From NCBI RefSeq assembly GCF_040412425.1, contig NC_089788.1:70185220-70249219 (forward strand): a stretch of DNA of 64,000 bases, read 5' to 3'. The stretch comes from Macrobrachium rosenbergii (Eukaryota; Arthropoda; Malacostraca; Decapoda; Palaemonidae). This document shows, piece after piece, positions 38,760-49,325 of the stretch (its first letter is position 1; every line of letters starts with the position of its first letter). The notes below the pieces were generated by a model, which searched no databases, was not told the origin of the DNA, and saw only the letters and a program-made list of their open reading frames with translations. The translations under genes and the position numbers were made by a program.

Positions 38760-40107
38760 ATATCCGTGATATTTTGCTCGAACGTTTCGGCACGGAATAT
38801 ATGGAGAGATCGCTATTGTTCTCCTGTAAATAATCGTTCCACAGTGTAGTCCAGGGAATCACCTTTTAAACATAAATTCGTAAATTATGTTTTATTCAGT
38901 GGAAACGCGCGCGCATTCACTCTAATATCCAAGGAACTTTAGTGGTGTTCCCATATTTATATATATAATGTAGTAAGCTCACCAGATTTTGGCCAATTTT
39001 TTTTCTCAAATGTATTAATTTGATTATCCAACTATTTATAGCATATCGTTTCTCTCTCTAGGTGTTTTTATGAACATTTGCGTGTCAGGTTATTTATTTA
39101 ATAATAGTAACGCAGTCTAAGACCAAGATCAACTGGACAAGGTTGAATACTACAAAATTATATATAAATCGTTTAACTATCTGGACGGTTTGAGTATTAA
39201 ATAGTAAGGAAGGGTACCTTTTCCTTTACAAGTTTTCATATGAAAATTTACAATTTAGATTGTATAAGAACAGTACCGTTACATAAGACAAGGTTAAACT
39301 AAAAAATAAAAAAAAAAGTTGAATACCGTTAAATGATATTGAGAAATGTTTTAACAGTCATGATATTTATGGCATTTTAAGTAAAAAGCAAGGGCAACTG
39401 ATGTATTCTTGAGCAATGTAGACTGTGATCTACGTAATTTGTGGTCTTCTTATCCAGCAAGCGTAATTCATTGAGAATCTACGCGATTATTATCTAGATG
39501 TCCCGGAATTAATTTTAGTAATGTCGTAGAAATATTATGTACATTCCTTAAAATTTCATTTCTCTCTCAAGATCACACACTATGCATTCTGGGTTCCTTA
39601 TGGCGAATGGTTGGGAGAGCCCCGATAACGGCTGAATTACACATTCTGATGTTTTTGAATGTGATGTTGAGTACTTTTAGGGAATATATCGATCTGTCAG
39701 ACGAGAGGGAAACTTGCCCCGGGAATGGTCGCCTCGCCAGCCTGTAGTGGTTCACAAATGGATGAAAATCGTTATTCAGTAGTTCTGGGACCTTGAATAT
39801 ATGTGTGTGTAAGTTTGTCTGTTATTAAGAGCTTTGTAATTAAGCCAGTAAATTAGCCTTTGCATAAAGAAAAATAGTCTCTGAAATACTGGGAACTCAC
39901 GTTCAAAGACTAGGGTCGTGTCTTGAACGAGCATCAGAAATAGAAGTAATATCACATAAAATGAGGAAAATAGAAGTCATTTGTTTTAAGATTCGAAATA
40001 GATGCAAGTTCGTATGGAAAGTCGGAGAAGCGAGAGAGAGAGAATAGGGAGAAGATTCAGGGGTTGAAGTTAGTTGGTTTAAAAGTCGGATGAGTAGAAG
40101 TTGGTAA
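38760..40107. other. No feature recognised (intron)
   Basis: AT-rich intron sequence without recognisable element. Confidence 0.5.
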
Positions 40108-40365
40108 AGCATTCCAGCTTCCTTTCCTTAATCTCTCTGCACCCCCTCTTGACTTATTCGTGTTCTTCTTAGACCAACTGAGAGATTTTCTCCCAGTTTC
40201 ACCTTTAAAAAATGGTACTTCGTCTCCTTCATGTTCTAGAGCTCTTTAGGATACTGTCCAGACTCTCCAACTCCCTGTTTTCATTGTCTTAAACGCTGAA
40301 TGGTGGAAAGTGCCAAAGTGCTTGGCGTAACAGTCAAAATCTCATCAAACAAGTAGATTAAAGAA
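40108..40365 (+). mobile_element. Interspersed repeat family R1, copy 3
   Basis: This is a diverged, shortened copy. It has CAACTCCCTGTTTTCATTGTC, then AACGCTGAATGGTGGAAAGT and AAAGTGCTTGGCGTAACAGT at the 3' end, in the order of copies 1 and 2. Confidence 0.55.
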
Positions 40366-41114
40366 TCAGAATTATATTACCAGCTTGTTTAAAGAATGAG
40401 AAAACTGCAGCAAATTGATTTGAAGAATCAAGAGAAGTAGAAGCAAGTTGGTTTTAAGAATCCCAAGATGTAGAAACAAGTTGTGCTCTGTTCAGTTGTT
40501 AGGCTCCCCATTCAGTGGTACATTATTGCTCATTATATTTTCAATTATTCATCTGCGCTGCACTCAGGGCTGTGGCTTGAGTACGATGGCCGGTTTCGAA
40601 AAGAAGACTCTTTGAGGTAACGAAATGGAAGCACCAACTTTTTCAGTGCACGTGTCTTTTACAGAACTTGAAAATAGCGCTCTCGGGAACACCGAATGGT
40701 TTCTTTTATTTTTTTTTAATGAATTATTGTACCTAGACGAGATTTAAATCTATTCGGTTGGCTTTGTTGTAAAAATTTTCTGGTAAAAAAGTGCCTTCTT
40801 TTTGGTAACCCCCCCCCTTTTTTTCTAAATAATTTTGTGAATATTTGGTTTGCTTCTAAGCAAATATTTTCCGTTCGTTTGCCGTTTTATTAATACACTT
40901 CTGAATTTTAGCTCCATAATCGCGTTTGCTGTATCTTGGCGGTTTATATAAATAATTGTTGAAACCCCTGCTTGTGCTTCGTATATGATTAGATTGCATC
41001 ACAATAAAAACCTTCAGTTTGCAGTAATCATCAATATTGAGAATATTAAAAGAGAATGAATGTAGAGAATAGGGAGTCTGTTCAGAAGATTCCCAGCGTT
41101 GAAGTGGGAACAGT

Positions 41115-41117
<3 letters not shown>

Positions 41118-41170
<53 letters not shown>

Positions 41171-41204
41171 CTTGACACCTCTCCTACTTGAACCATCTCC
41201 TTGA

Positions 41205-41270
<66 letters not shown>
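41118..41270. repeat. (AG)n and (CT)n inverted pair
   Basis: AG lies at 41118-41166 and CT at 41208-41270, separated by 41 bases. The arms are complementary over about 49 bases. Confidence 0.97.
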
Positions 41271-41272
<2 letters not shown>

Positions 41273-41554
41273 GCCTGCTCTTGAAATAGAGGTGAATGTA
41301 TGTTAATACTACCATCGTGTTTGGTTTGGCATTTCATTCTTTTTACGGTAAAATTTTTTATGCTATAAGTTTTGTGTGCTTTGTTACGCCTTTATTATCT
41401 ACGGTGAAGTGTTTTGTAGTCTGCTGTTGCTGTGTATTTATTTTGCTTCCAAGATGTCGTTAGTAACACTATGTGAGTTTTGTAGGAGTTTGTTATGAAA
41501 GCAGAATAGCAGGATTTCAATATTTTTATTATATTTTGTTAATTTTTTTAAATT

Positions 41555-41712
41555 TATATTTTCTTTCCGTATTTCCGATTACCGTCTGTTATTTCTTTCA
41601 AATGAGCACAATAGCCTATTCTTGGTAAGCTTGAATTTCAAGCCAGTGGCCCCTATGGGTTTGTTCTATACGAATAGGGTTTATCTCTCGAATAATTATA
41701 AATAATTATATC
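41555..41712 (+). mobile_element. Non-LTR retrotransposon 3' UTR fragment
   Basis: Only the 3' UTR remains. AAGCTTGAATTTCAAGCCAG, GTGGCCCCTATGGGTTTGTT and CGAATAGGGTT match the copy at 45761. It ends in a degenerate AAT-rich tail at about 41690-41712. Confidence 0.65.
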
Positions 41713-41925
41713 GAATCGCAGAGATGCAAAATATAAATCCAGATTTCTATTATAAATCTTGGAAAGCTTTTTATCAGGCTAATTGTTGTTATAATAACTC
41801 TTGCCTTAGGATAATGCAAACGTGAGGAGGAAGATAGGAGCATTATTGCCTGATACTTTGGTGGCCAGTATGGTTATTTTCTCTTTGTTGAAGACTCGTT
41901 TAGGGTCTTGATTTTATTCAAGTGC

Positions 41926-41930
<5 letters not shown>

Positions 41931-41998
<68 letters not shown>

Positions 41999-42242
41999 TT
42001 GGATTATCAGTCATCCTATTCGACTGGGTGGTTTTTTTAGTGTGGGGTTCCGGGTTGCATTCTGCCTCCTTAGGAGTCCATCACTTTTCTCACTGTGTGG
42101 GTTGTTGCTAGTAGCACACTTTTCTGCATGTGCCCTGGAGCTACTTCGGCATCTAGTTTTTCCATATTCCTTTTCAGGGATCTTGGGATCGTGCCTAGTG
42201 TTCATATTATTATTATTATTATTGTTATTATTATTATTATTA
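41931..42242 (+). repeat. (ATT)n tracts
   Basis: ATT runs lie at 41931-41997 and 42204-42242. They bound the repeat at 42001-42205 and touch the reverse retrotransposon end. Confidence 0.96.
42001..42205 (+). mobile_element. Interspersed repeat between two (ATT)n tracts
   Basis: This 205-base block (GTGTGGGGTTCCGGGTTGCA, TTAGGAGTCCATCACTTTTC, TTTTCAGGGATCTTGGGATC, GTGCCTAGTGTTCAT) is bounded on both sides by (ATT)n. From memory it resembles a repeat common in decapod sequences, possibly a retroelement 3' end; that needs a search. It sits inside a nest of retroelement fragments. Confidence 0.5.
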
Positions 42243-42335
42243 ATATATTCAGAAGGTGAAACCTATTCGTTTGGAACAAGCCCACAGGGTCCATTAACTT
42301 TAAATTCAAGCGCCAAAGGACAGAGCAGGCATGGG
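42235..42335 (-). mobile_element. Non-LTR retrotransposon 3' UTR fragment, reverse
   Basis: This is the reverse complement of the same 3' UTR: the ATT tail comes first (from 42206), then ATTCAGAAGGTGAAACCTA, GGAACAAGCCCACAGGGTCC and AAATTCAAGC. It abuts another repeat at 42001-42205. Confidence 0.65.
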
Positions 42336-42948
42336 CTACTTTTTGGCAAAGGGGACCCGCATCATAATTTTTCCAAACGTCCCCGGGCCGCATGATTTTT
42401 TTCCTTTTTTATATTTGTATGCATTAGTTGTTATGTCAGACCGCAACCTTAGAATTATGCGTACAGTCTGTATATATTTTCTAGATAATCTATGCTTCAG
42501 GTGAAATGTTTAAAAAATTACTATTAGGATTTTATCTCAAAAAAATTTTTTTTATATTAAAAAGCACAAGAAATAGAGCTAAAATTTCAGGGCGTTATCT
42601 TTGATAACGATTATAAAGTAATGATAACGCAAGTAGAATTAAAAAAAAAAAAGTGCTACTGAAAACAGTGCTGTACTCATTTCGTTTCTCAGCCAGTATA
42701 TAATATTTCCAAAACTTACCTCTTAAGATGAAAACAATGTAAATATGGAAGCTTTCGAAAGTCATAAAAGACCAGAGAACAAGAATTTGATCGTAGACTC
42801 TGTCACTAGGTGACATGTCAGAGCCCAACTCTTGGCTTTTTTTAATGTTGGTGTAAAATTAAAAACGGTTGAGGTTTGCACACAGGTTGCAACCCGTGAA
42901 TGGAATAGATCATGTTGGGATTGAGTTATAAATGTCATTTGTTGTGTA

Positions 42949-42956
<8 letters not shown>

Positions 42957-43032
<76 letters not shown>

Positions 43033-43033
43033 C

Positions 43034-43086
<53 letters not shown>
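42957..43086 (+). repeat. (TA)n followed by (CA)n
   Basis: TA lies at 42957-43028 and CA at about 43046-43086, with CATA transitions, next to the foldback element at 43141. Confidence 0.97.
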
Positions 43087-43090
<4 letters not shown>

Positions 43091-43140
43091 TACATACTAT
43101 ATATATGTTGCAGCTATCGTTTAATATCTAATCCGCAACA

Positions 43141-43330
43141 CCTTGGGAATAACTTACACCAAGGGGAATTGATAAATCCCTTTTCCTGGTGCAGGAGTCG
43201 AACCGTTGGTTGTTTTAGAATATCGGTAGATGGTCTCCATCTTTGTCCCTAAACCGGGCAACGGTTCGAATCCTGCCGGTGACGAAGCACTTAAATTATA
43301 ATTCCCGTTGGGTGTAAGTCATTCCCGAGG
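43141..43330. mobile_element. Foldback element with tRNA B-box-like motifs
   Basis: The left arm (CTTGGGAATAACTTACACCA, GGGGAATT) pairs with the right arm (AATTCCC, TGGGTGTAAGTCATTCCCGAG). An inner pair is GCAGGAGTCGAACCGTTG against CAACGGTTCGAATCCTGC. GGTTCGAATCC matches the B-box of RNA polymerase III promoters, so a SINE or tRNA-derived origin is possible. No intact tRNA fold was found. A (CA)n tract precedes it. Confidence 0.65.
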
Positions 43331-43387
43331 AGCAGTGAATTGAATATCAAAGGATGTTTGTGGCATAACATTAATATTTGTGAACAT

Positions 43388-43474
43388 TAAGTCACTTGTA
43401 GAAGTGACAAAAATAAGTTTCAAGTGCACAAGTGACAAAAATAAGTTCCAAGTGCACAAGTGGCAAAAATTCAT
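43388..43474 (+). repeat. 32-bp tandem repeat
   Basis: About two and a half copies of AAGTGACAAAAATAAGTTTC followed by AAGTGCAC. Confidence 0.85.
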
Positions 43475-43502
43475 GTATGTATATAAATTGTGTATATATA
43501 TA

Positions 43503-43503
<1 letters not shown>

Positions 43504-43553
<50 letters not shown>
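43504..43553 (+). repeat. (ATT)n array
   Basis: About 16 units between short TA tracts. No gene from 43560 to 44649. Confidence 0.96.
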
Positions 43554-43554
<1 letters not shown>

Positions 43555-44644
43555 TATATACTTGAGGCTGGTTATTTTCCTCTTAAACTGTAAGGGCATC
43601 GTATTCAGTGGAGACCATTTTCGACGGATAAAACGAATTTGAGTTTATTTTGAAAAATGACAATAATTAACAAGGTTACTTGTAATATTCGTTGTTTCTT
43701 ATCCCCGAGTTTTTGAAACCGAGAGAAAAAGACGCAAGTTTGCCATTGCAAGGTAATTACAGGTGTGAGGGGTTCCCGATTAAAAATGGTTCTGCTTTTT
43801 GTTTTTTCTTACTCCGATTCTAGGTTAACGCTGGTGGCCCTCTCCTTTGAGTTCTAAATATATGCGACACTTTTAAATAACAGGGGCAAAGAAAGTAGAG
43901 GTGATTTTACGCATCACTGTTTAGTAAAATGGAAGTAAAATAGCCTTATAAAGCGGAAAGTAGTTGGCGTTTTAAATAGTAGTTTATGGCGACAGGCGGA
44001 GAAAATCATTCTAAGCTTCCAGATATTAAGTACCTTGCTTTGTGTTATGCGTAGTTTTATTTGATCATAAAAGTAAGTTGAGCTTTTTAACAAGCCTTGA
44101 CTACCCTATATATTTAATGAAATGCTATTAAAGGGATATGGGTAGGTGGACGGTTTGACCTGGAAAATGATAAGTGAATACTGTATTGTTAATTTGCGTC
44201 GCAACTGCTATGATCATGCTAAACTAATGTTTAAGAGATGGATGTTATTTTCATACTTTGCGTTTAAATATTTAAATATTGCAGTGTACGTTAATTAAGA
44301 CCGATCTAAACACGGACATAAAGAATAACAAAAAGAAAAATAGTAATGTATATTTTGCAAATTGCATGTTTTTGAAACTGATTGAACATTTCTTGAGTTT
44401 TGCGCTCAAACTTTGAACGGCAATAAAATTGTGAACATCTTTTACAGCCAGTGTTGCTAGCGGCTTTTGATACATAATAAATAATATTCTTTAGTTAGGT
44501 TTTATTATGCATCTCAAAACTTATAAATATTTTTAGTTGGTTTTTTATTTAGTATATCAAAGCTTTCTTTCATAGCTAACCTGGTAAGTTGCTCATTAAT
44601 ATATTGTTTGAAGACTGCGCATGCTCTGTTATTGTCATATTCCG

Positions 44645-44649
<5 letters not shown>

Positions 44650-44706
<57 letters not shown>

Positions 44707-44971
44707 ACGAAGAAGCTATTTAGCATTCCATAGATTCACTCCTTAAGCTCGGCGGCCACAGGGCCTATCCCACCGAACATTCCCCCTCCCCCCCATTACA
44801 CCCCCCCCCACCATACCCCCCCGACCCCAGCTTGTCATTTCCAACCCATTAAGGGGATTACAAAAACCGCACTCTTAATATGGAAAATCACTCCCCCAAA
44901 ATACTCGGAGGGGTTTCTCTTTGTCTTCTAACGCCAAAGGAAGAGGATGATAATGTAGCTGCTTTTCTCCA

Positions 44972-45038
<67 letters not shown>

Positions 45039-45100
45039 CTTACTTTCTTCAAGTAGTTTTCGCTTACGCGACGGTGACGTTTGTTCTGCATTCGGTTCTG

Positions 45101-45163
<63 letters not shown>
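44650..45163 (+). repeat. (CT)n, (CT)n and (TA)n arrays
   Basis: CT lies at 44650-44704 (ending CTCAG), CT at 44975-45033 and TA at 45105-45163. C-rich tracts lie near 44785-44825. Confidence 0.96.
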
Positions 45164-45165
<2 letters not shown>

Positions 45166-45760
45166 CATCATGACAGCTCTAGTATATATATAAATTCACG
45201 CTTTACCGGTACACAGTTTATTTGTGAAAAGTATGCTTTATATGTTGGTAAAAAGTATGCTTTGTATTCCTTAATAAATATTATATTCCGCGAAAAGTCA
45301 TGTTTCTCATTTGCGTCACGTATTCGTTAACAGGTGTTTTATATTCTTAGAGAGGTTATGTTTCTCGTGTGGGAGAAATACGTCAATTCATGTTTCAACT
45401 GGTGTATAATAATATTCTGGGGAATATGCTCGCGTAATGTAAACGATCTCTACGATATATCTGTCGCATGGGTGGGTTAGTTTAAGGGGGATATATTCAG
45501 TCAGGTACCAAGGGAGTTACTATTTGAAGAAGACAAGCGAAGAGTGGAATTTTAATTCTTTATCAAGTCTAGTTTGTAGTGTCCATTCAACCCTCGTTTT
45601 GTCAAGTTTTGTTAGATGGAGTGGTTCGTGGTGGTAGGTTTCTGTTTCGTAATATTAGCGGTTATGCCTTGGATGGTCTCTTATTTGTCAAATTTTCTTA
45701 AGTTGTATTTTAATAAAGATATTTCACATTCTGTGTTGATCCCTGAGCCCATTTTCCTGC

Positions 45761-46152
45761 CGAGAGCAACCAGATTTGCTGAAGACCAGCACCAATATGC
45801 AGTAAATGCGCCTCGCTGTAGAACTTCGGAGTTTCAGAGGGCCTTTATTCCTCACACCATTGGACTGAGGAACAGTCTCCCAGAGGATGTCGTGCAATTG
45901 GAACTTCCAAAGTTCAATCGAAGATGCGAGATGCATTACTACCCTGATACTATTCTTCTTACAATTAATGCATTTTTATCTATATGTTATGTTTTTTTTT
46001 ATAAGTGAGTTCTCTTTCTGTATTTCCTTTTACCTCCTCTTACTTCCTAGTGAACACCGTATTCTTTGGAAGCTTGAATTTCAAGTCAGTGGCCCCCTGT
46101 AGGCTTATTCCATATGAATTAGGGTTCTTCTTCTGAATAATAATGATTATAA
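45761..46152 (+). mobile_element. Non-LTR retrotransposon 3' end, second copy
   Basis: This copy has the same family and truncation as the one at 17520. The frame reads RATRFAEDQHQYAVN, then FQRAFIPHTIGLRNSLPEDV and ...LPKFNRRCEM, and runs on past the usual stop. The usual W of the LWN motif is R here, which suggests decay. The 3' UTR has GAATTTCAAGTCAGTGGCCC and TTCTGAATAATAATGATTAT. It lies in the PPP4R1 intron before exon 47399, on the sense strand. Confidence 0.78.
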
Positions 46153-47281
46153 TCTTGATTTTCCTCTGGAGTTTTTCTTTGACAGATTATACCTATAATG
46201 TCGGCTTTCGTTTTAGATAGCAGTGAAAAAGTCGCAACCCCCTTCGCTGAATATTATAAATCTGCTGTCACACGACAAAGGCACGTATATTGTCGGGAAA
46301 TACATTTAAGCTACTTAGGCCAGGAAAAGTCGGTTCACGAATTCCTCTATTTTTGGCGGCAAGATTAGTTATTAAAGGGTCGATCGGTCACTTGTGAGTT
46401 AGATTTATTGAATTGTTTAGCAAGCAGTAAAATTTGAGTTAGATTATTGTTTTGCTTGCGTCGCCAGAGTAATTGATGGATTTTTTTTTTTTTTCCACCG
46501 TTTCTTCTGCATAGCTCCCTTGATCGCTGGACAGAGGAAAGATATTGAAATCATCCATAGTCAGAGCTAGTAACTACAAGAAAGACTATGCATCTCATCC
46601 TGTTTTTTGGGTTTAGAATTACTGAACATAAACAAGATTTTTGGGTCTTTATAAATTACCATAGCTTCAGGTACATTTAGCATGTGAGTACTCATAAACA
46701 AAAATTAAAATAGTGTGTTTTCCGCCTATTTATCCTCACTGAGTTCGAAAAGTATTAAGAAAATATTTTGAATCGTCTTGTGGAAAACATTAGAGATAGC
46801 GAAAGTATTGGTAATTTCAGGGCGATGAGATCGGTTTCGTATACTCCATACTAGGGCGACATTGTAGAAATCAGCGATGTATGGATATTTGGTGCCTTAT
46901 TATTTATTCCCGCATAAATGTGGTGTATATGGTACATGAGGAACATAGCTTATGGTGAGAAAATTAACGCTCACCATCAATCCCTTTAGTCATGTCATTG
47001 CTCATGCAAGCGGTTTGTCATTATGTGCCCGCAGCTGTAGTCAACAGTGAGCAACCCTCTTCAGTGAATGGGAAGAATTTTTTATTAGATCTACCGCTAA
47101 GGATGCAAATAAGGCATAGAATATTTACTGTATATATGGTAGCCTCCCGAAGGAAGAATAGGTCCGCATGTTCAAAAGAGAGTGAGTTTATGAAAATGCC
47201 AAAAGTTATTTTCAGAAAATTTAATTGCAACACCCTTTTGGCAGCTGTAATATATGTCTATTTTGTTTAACAACGTGTGAT

Positions 47282-47284
<3 letters not shown>
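46153..47284. other. No feature recognised (intron)
   Basis: AT-rich. The open frame at 46992-47270 has no domain and overlaps no conserved exon. Confidence 0.5.
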
Positions 47285-47336
<52 letters not shown>

Positions 47337-47553
47337 CCCGCCGCCTCAGAATTGGCACATTTCAATAAATATTAATGAGTTGTGTTTCTCTTTTGCAGAG
47401 CCAGCTGTGCGAACAGAGCTGATGGAACAGGTGCCCCAAATCGCTGTGCTATGTCACGAATTCCCCGAACAATTGGGTGGTGTGGTTGCTAACCATTTGG
47501 TGCCTATGGTGGTCAAGTACCTCACTGACCCCAACAATCAGGTGAGATACTTG

Positions 47554-47618
<65 letters not shown>
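47285..47618 (+). repeat. (CT)n arrays flanking a PPP4R1 exon
   Basis: CT lies at 47285-47331, 67 bases before the exon, and at 47563-47618, 21 bases after its donor. Confidence 0.97.
47399..47541 (+). CDS. PPP4R1: PPP4R1 internal exon (ELMEQVP motif)
   Basis: This is the second PPP4R1 exon seen here, 9,853 bp downstream of the first. Seen: the acceptor TTTTGCAG ends at 47398. AG completes the split Glu codon, and 47 full codons follow, containing PAVRTELMEQVPQIA and ending in LTDPNNQ before the donor GTGAGA at 47542 (phase 0). In human PPP4R1 the matching stretch reads VRAELMEQVPHIA...LADQNNQ, so length and motifs agree. The helical, Leu- and Val-rich pattern fits HEAT repeats. A (CT)n array begins only 21 bases after the donor, and another lies 67 bases upstream of the exon. 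There are no frameshifts or stops. A reverse-strand open frame over the same bases is a shadow. Confidence 0.95.
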
Positions 47619-47620
<2 letters not shown>

Positions 47621-47829
47621 CTTTTTGTATGGCTTGTTATTTTAGTATGGGATATAACAATTTTAACACTTAATTCATCCCTCACATTTTTTCCTGACAA
47701 GTTAATCTAAACGGATTTGCATGTATGCAAGTATAGATATATGTACATTTTATTTTATGGATAAATAAAGTCATTATACCGTTTATATGTTTGCTTTGAA
47801 TCTTCTGTATTGTATACTCCATAGGGGGC

Positions 47830-48125
47830 GTAATGCCGCCAGTGCACCTCACGCAGTGCACCGTAGGCATTACATAAGGTTCTTTGCAACGTCCCTTCGG
47901 CCTCTAGCTGCAACCCAATTAATTCCTTTTACTGTACCTCCAATCCTGTTCTTTCTTCCATCTTAAATTCCGCCCTCTCCTAACAATTGATTCATAGTGC
48001 AACTGCGAGGTTTACCTCCTGTTATTCTTTTAAAACCTCTTTGCTTTCAGTTTCTCCTTCAGCGCTGAATGACCCCATAGGGCCCATCGCTTGGCCTCTG
48101 ACCAAAATTTTATAATCCATTCCAT
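47830..48125 (+). mobile_element. Interspersed repeat family R1, copy 4
   Basis: This is the best-preserved 5' end: GCCAGTGCACCTCACGCAGT, GGCATTACATAAGGTTCTTT, CGTCCCTTCGGCCTCTAGCT, TGCAACTGCGAGGTTTACCT, CAGCGCTGAATGACCCCATA and CATCGCTTGGCCTCTGACC. It ends about 55 bases before the PPP4R1 exon at 48181 and fills nearly half of that 639-bp intron. Confidence 0.7.
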
Positions 48126-48180
48126 TCCATATTTTATAATTAACCTGCACTTTCTTCCCCGTTTTTATTTCCTCTTGAAG

Positions 48181-48327
48181 GTTCGGAAGACGTCTCAAGC
48201 GGCGTTACTGGTGTTGTTAGAGCAAGAACTAGTCAGTAGGACGGACGTACACGACCAGGTCTGCCCCGTGATCTTGGAGCTCACCTTTCCCGACGCCATG
48301 GACGAATTCAAAACGGAAGCCGTGGCG
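48181..48327 (+). CDS. PPP4R1: PPP4R1 internal exon (VRKTSQAALL motif)
   Basis: This is the third PPP4R1 exon, 639 bp after the previous one. Seen: a pyrimidine-rich tract and CTTGAAG lead to the acceptor ending at 48180. There are 49 codons in phase 0, from VRKTSQAALLVLLEQEL to DEFKTEAVA, followed by the donor GTAAGT at 48328. The motif VRKTSQAALL.LLEQEL is almost identical to animal PPP4R1. A HEAT repeat interior (paired helices, V-R-K start of a repeat) is evident. The exon lies about 55 bases after an interspersed repeat copy and about 64 bases before a 27-base T run. It is the 5' flank of the intron that carries the mir-71/mir-2 cluster, so transcription of this gene is expected to produce the microRNA primary transcript. 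Confidence 0.95.
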
Positions 48328-48391
48328 GTAAGTACCCCAAAGTATTCCCAGTTTTATAAGAATCAAGGATTCACATATTTTCCACCATTGC

Positions 48392-48418
48392 TTTTTTTTT
48401 TTTTTTTTTTTTTTTTTT
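48392..48418 (+). repeat. Poly-T run (27)
   Basis: Lies 64 bases after the donor of exon 48181. Confidence 0.95.
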
Positions 48419-49234
48419 CGCCTCCGTGACATCTAGTTAAGTATATGTATTTTTAAGATAAGTAGCGTGTTTTTTGTAATTATGTCTTAAGCAAAACTGA
48501 ATATTTTGGTTTTTGTACTGTATGATTTCTGGGTGGTTAATTTTTCATGTACTATATTATTTTTTGTTACTTTAATTTTCCTAGTGATATATGATTTCTT
48601 TTTAGTAGTTTTCAAACATAAGTGTTTTACTGCTGCCTTTGGCGTTGATCCGCACCGTTATTTCGAAGTTTTAATGAATGAATAGTGTCTTATTGTCTGG
48701 TATTTTTTTAATGCACTACTTGGGAAGTGTGATACAGAAAACGTCTTTGTCGTAATGTACCTGTATTTTGTCCTATCCGATTAACAGTAATGTGTTCATT
48801 TTGTCTATATTTACATTGTCGGTATGATAACTATTGAAGTTGCCTTTTCATTTTGTAATAGTATTAGGTATAGATTATTCATGTTGACTTGGCGATGCTG
48901 TGTAAACTTATTTCCGCGGTGATGTGGCTGATGTATTTAAGGAATTCAAGTTTTAACATTTGCAGGCGTCATTGTTTGAATTTCAGTTTTTGTAACCTTA
49001 AAATGAATGAGGAGTTCTTTTATACCTTGTGGTACTGTCTTCGCTTGAATAATGCGAAGGGGTTCTTAACATTGTCAGCAAGTTTACAGTGAACGATTTC
49101 CTTATAGTTGTTGTAACATATATTGAAGATTGTTGAGTGAAATTTCCAGCACGTGGAGGAGGACGACGAAGAGACGGCGATTGCAGAAAAGAACAAAGAA
49201 AAATGGTGAGGGAGGAGAGAGAGACTGAAATCCG

Positions 49235-49325
49235 GCGGTAGGTATTGTCGGGATGAAAGACATGGGTAGTGAGATGTAAGATATGGACAACATCTCACTA
49301 CCTTGTCTTTCACGCCGCCGATGCT
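49235..49325 (+). ncRNA. mir-71: mir-71 microRNA precursor
   Basis: This is the hairpin precursor of the conserved invertebrate microRNA miR-71, a post-transcriptional repressor loaded into Argonaute. The mature 5' arm is 49254-49276, beginning TGAAAGACATGGGTAG and ending GAGATG. To my recollection it matches arthropod miR-71 over all 23 bases. The 3' arm, 49291-49314 (CATCTCACTACC...TTTCACG), is complementary to it except at a short bulge around the GGG. The 14-base loop is TAAGATATGGACAA. A lower stem of GTCGG against CCGA can form. It lies 926 bases after a PPP4R1 exon on the same strand and starts a microRNA cluster. Drosophila lacks miR-71, while most other arthropods keep it next to mir-2, which supports the call. 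Confidence 0.96.

Noticed and set aside
38452..38862. 136-residue minus-strand frame
   Set aside because: No domain, and the plus-strand frame over the GC-rich part has the more coding-like codon use.
43247..43290. Possible tRNA gene from GGTTCGAATCC
   Set aside because: No acceptor, D or anticodon arms fold; the motif belongs to a foldback element with the inverse motif on the other arm.
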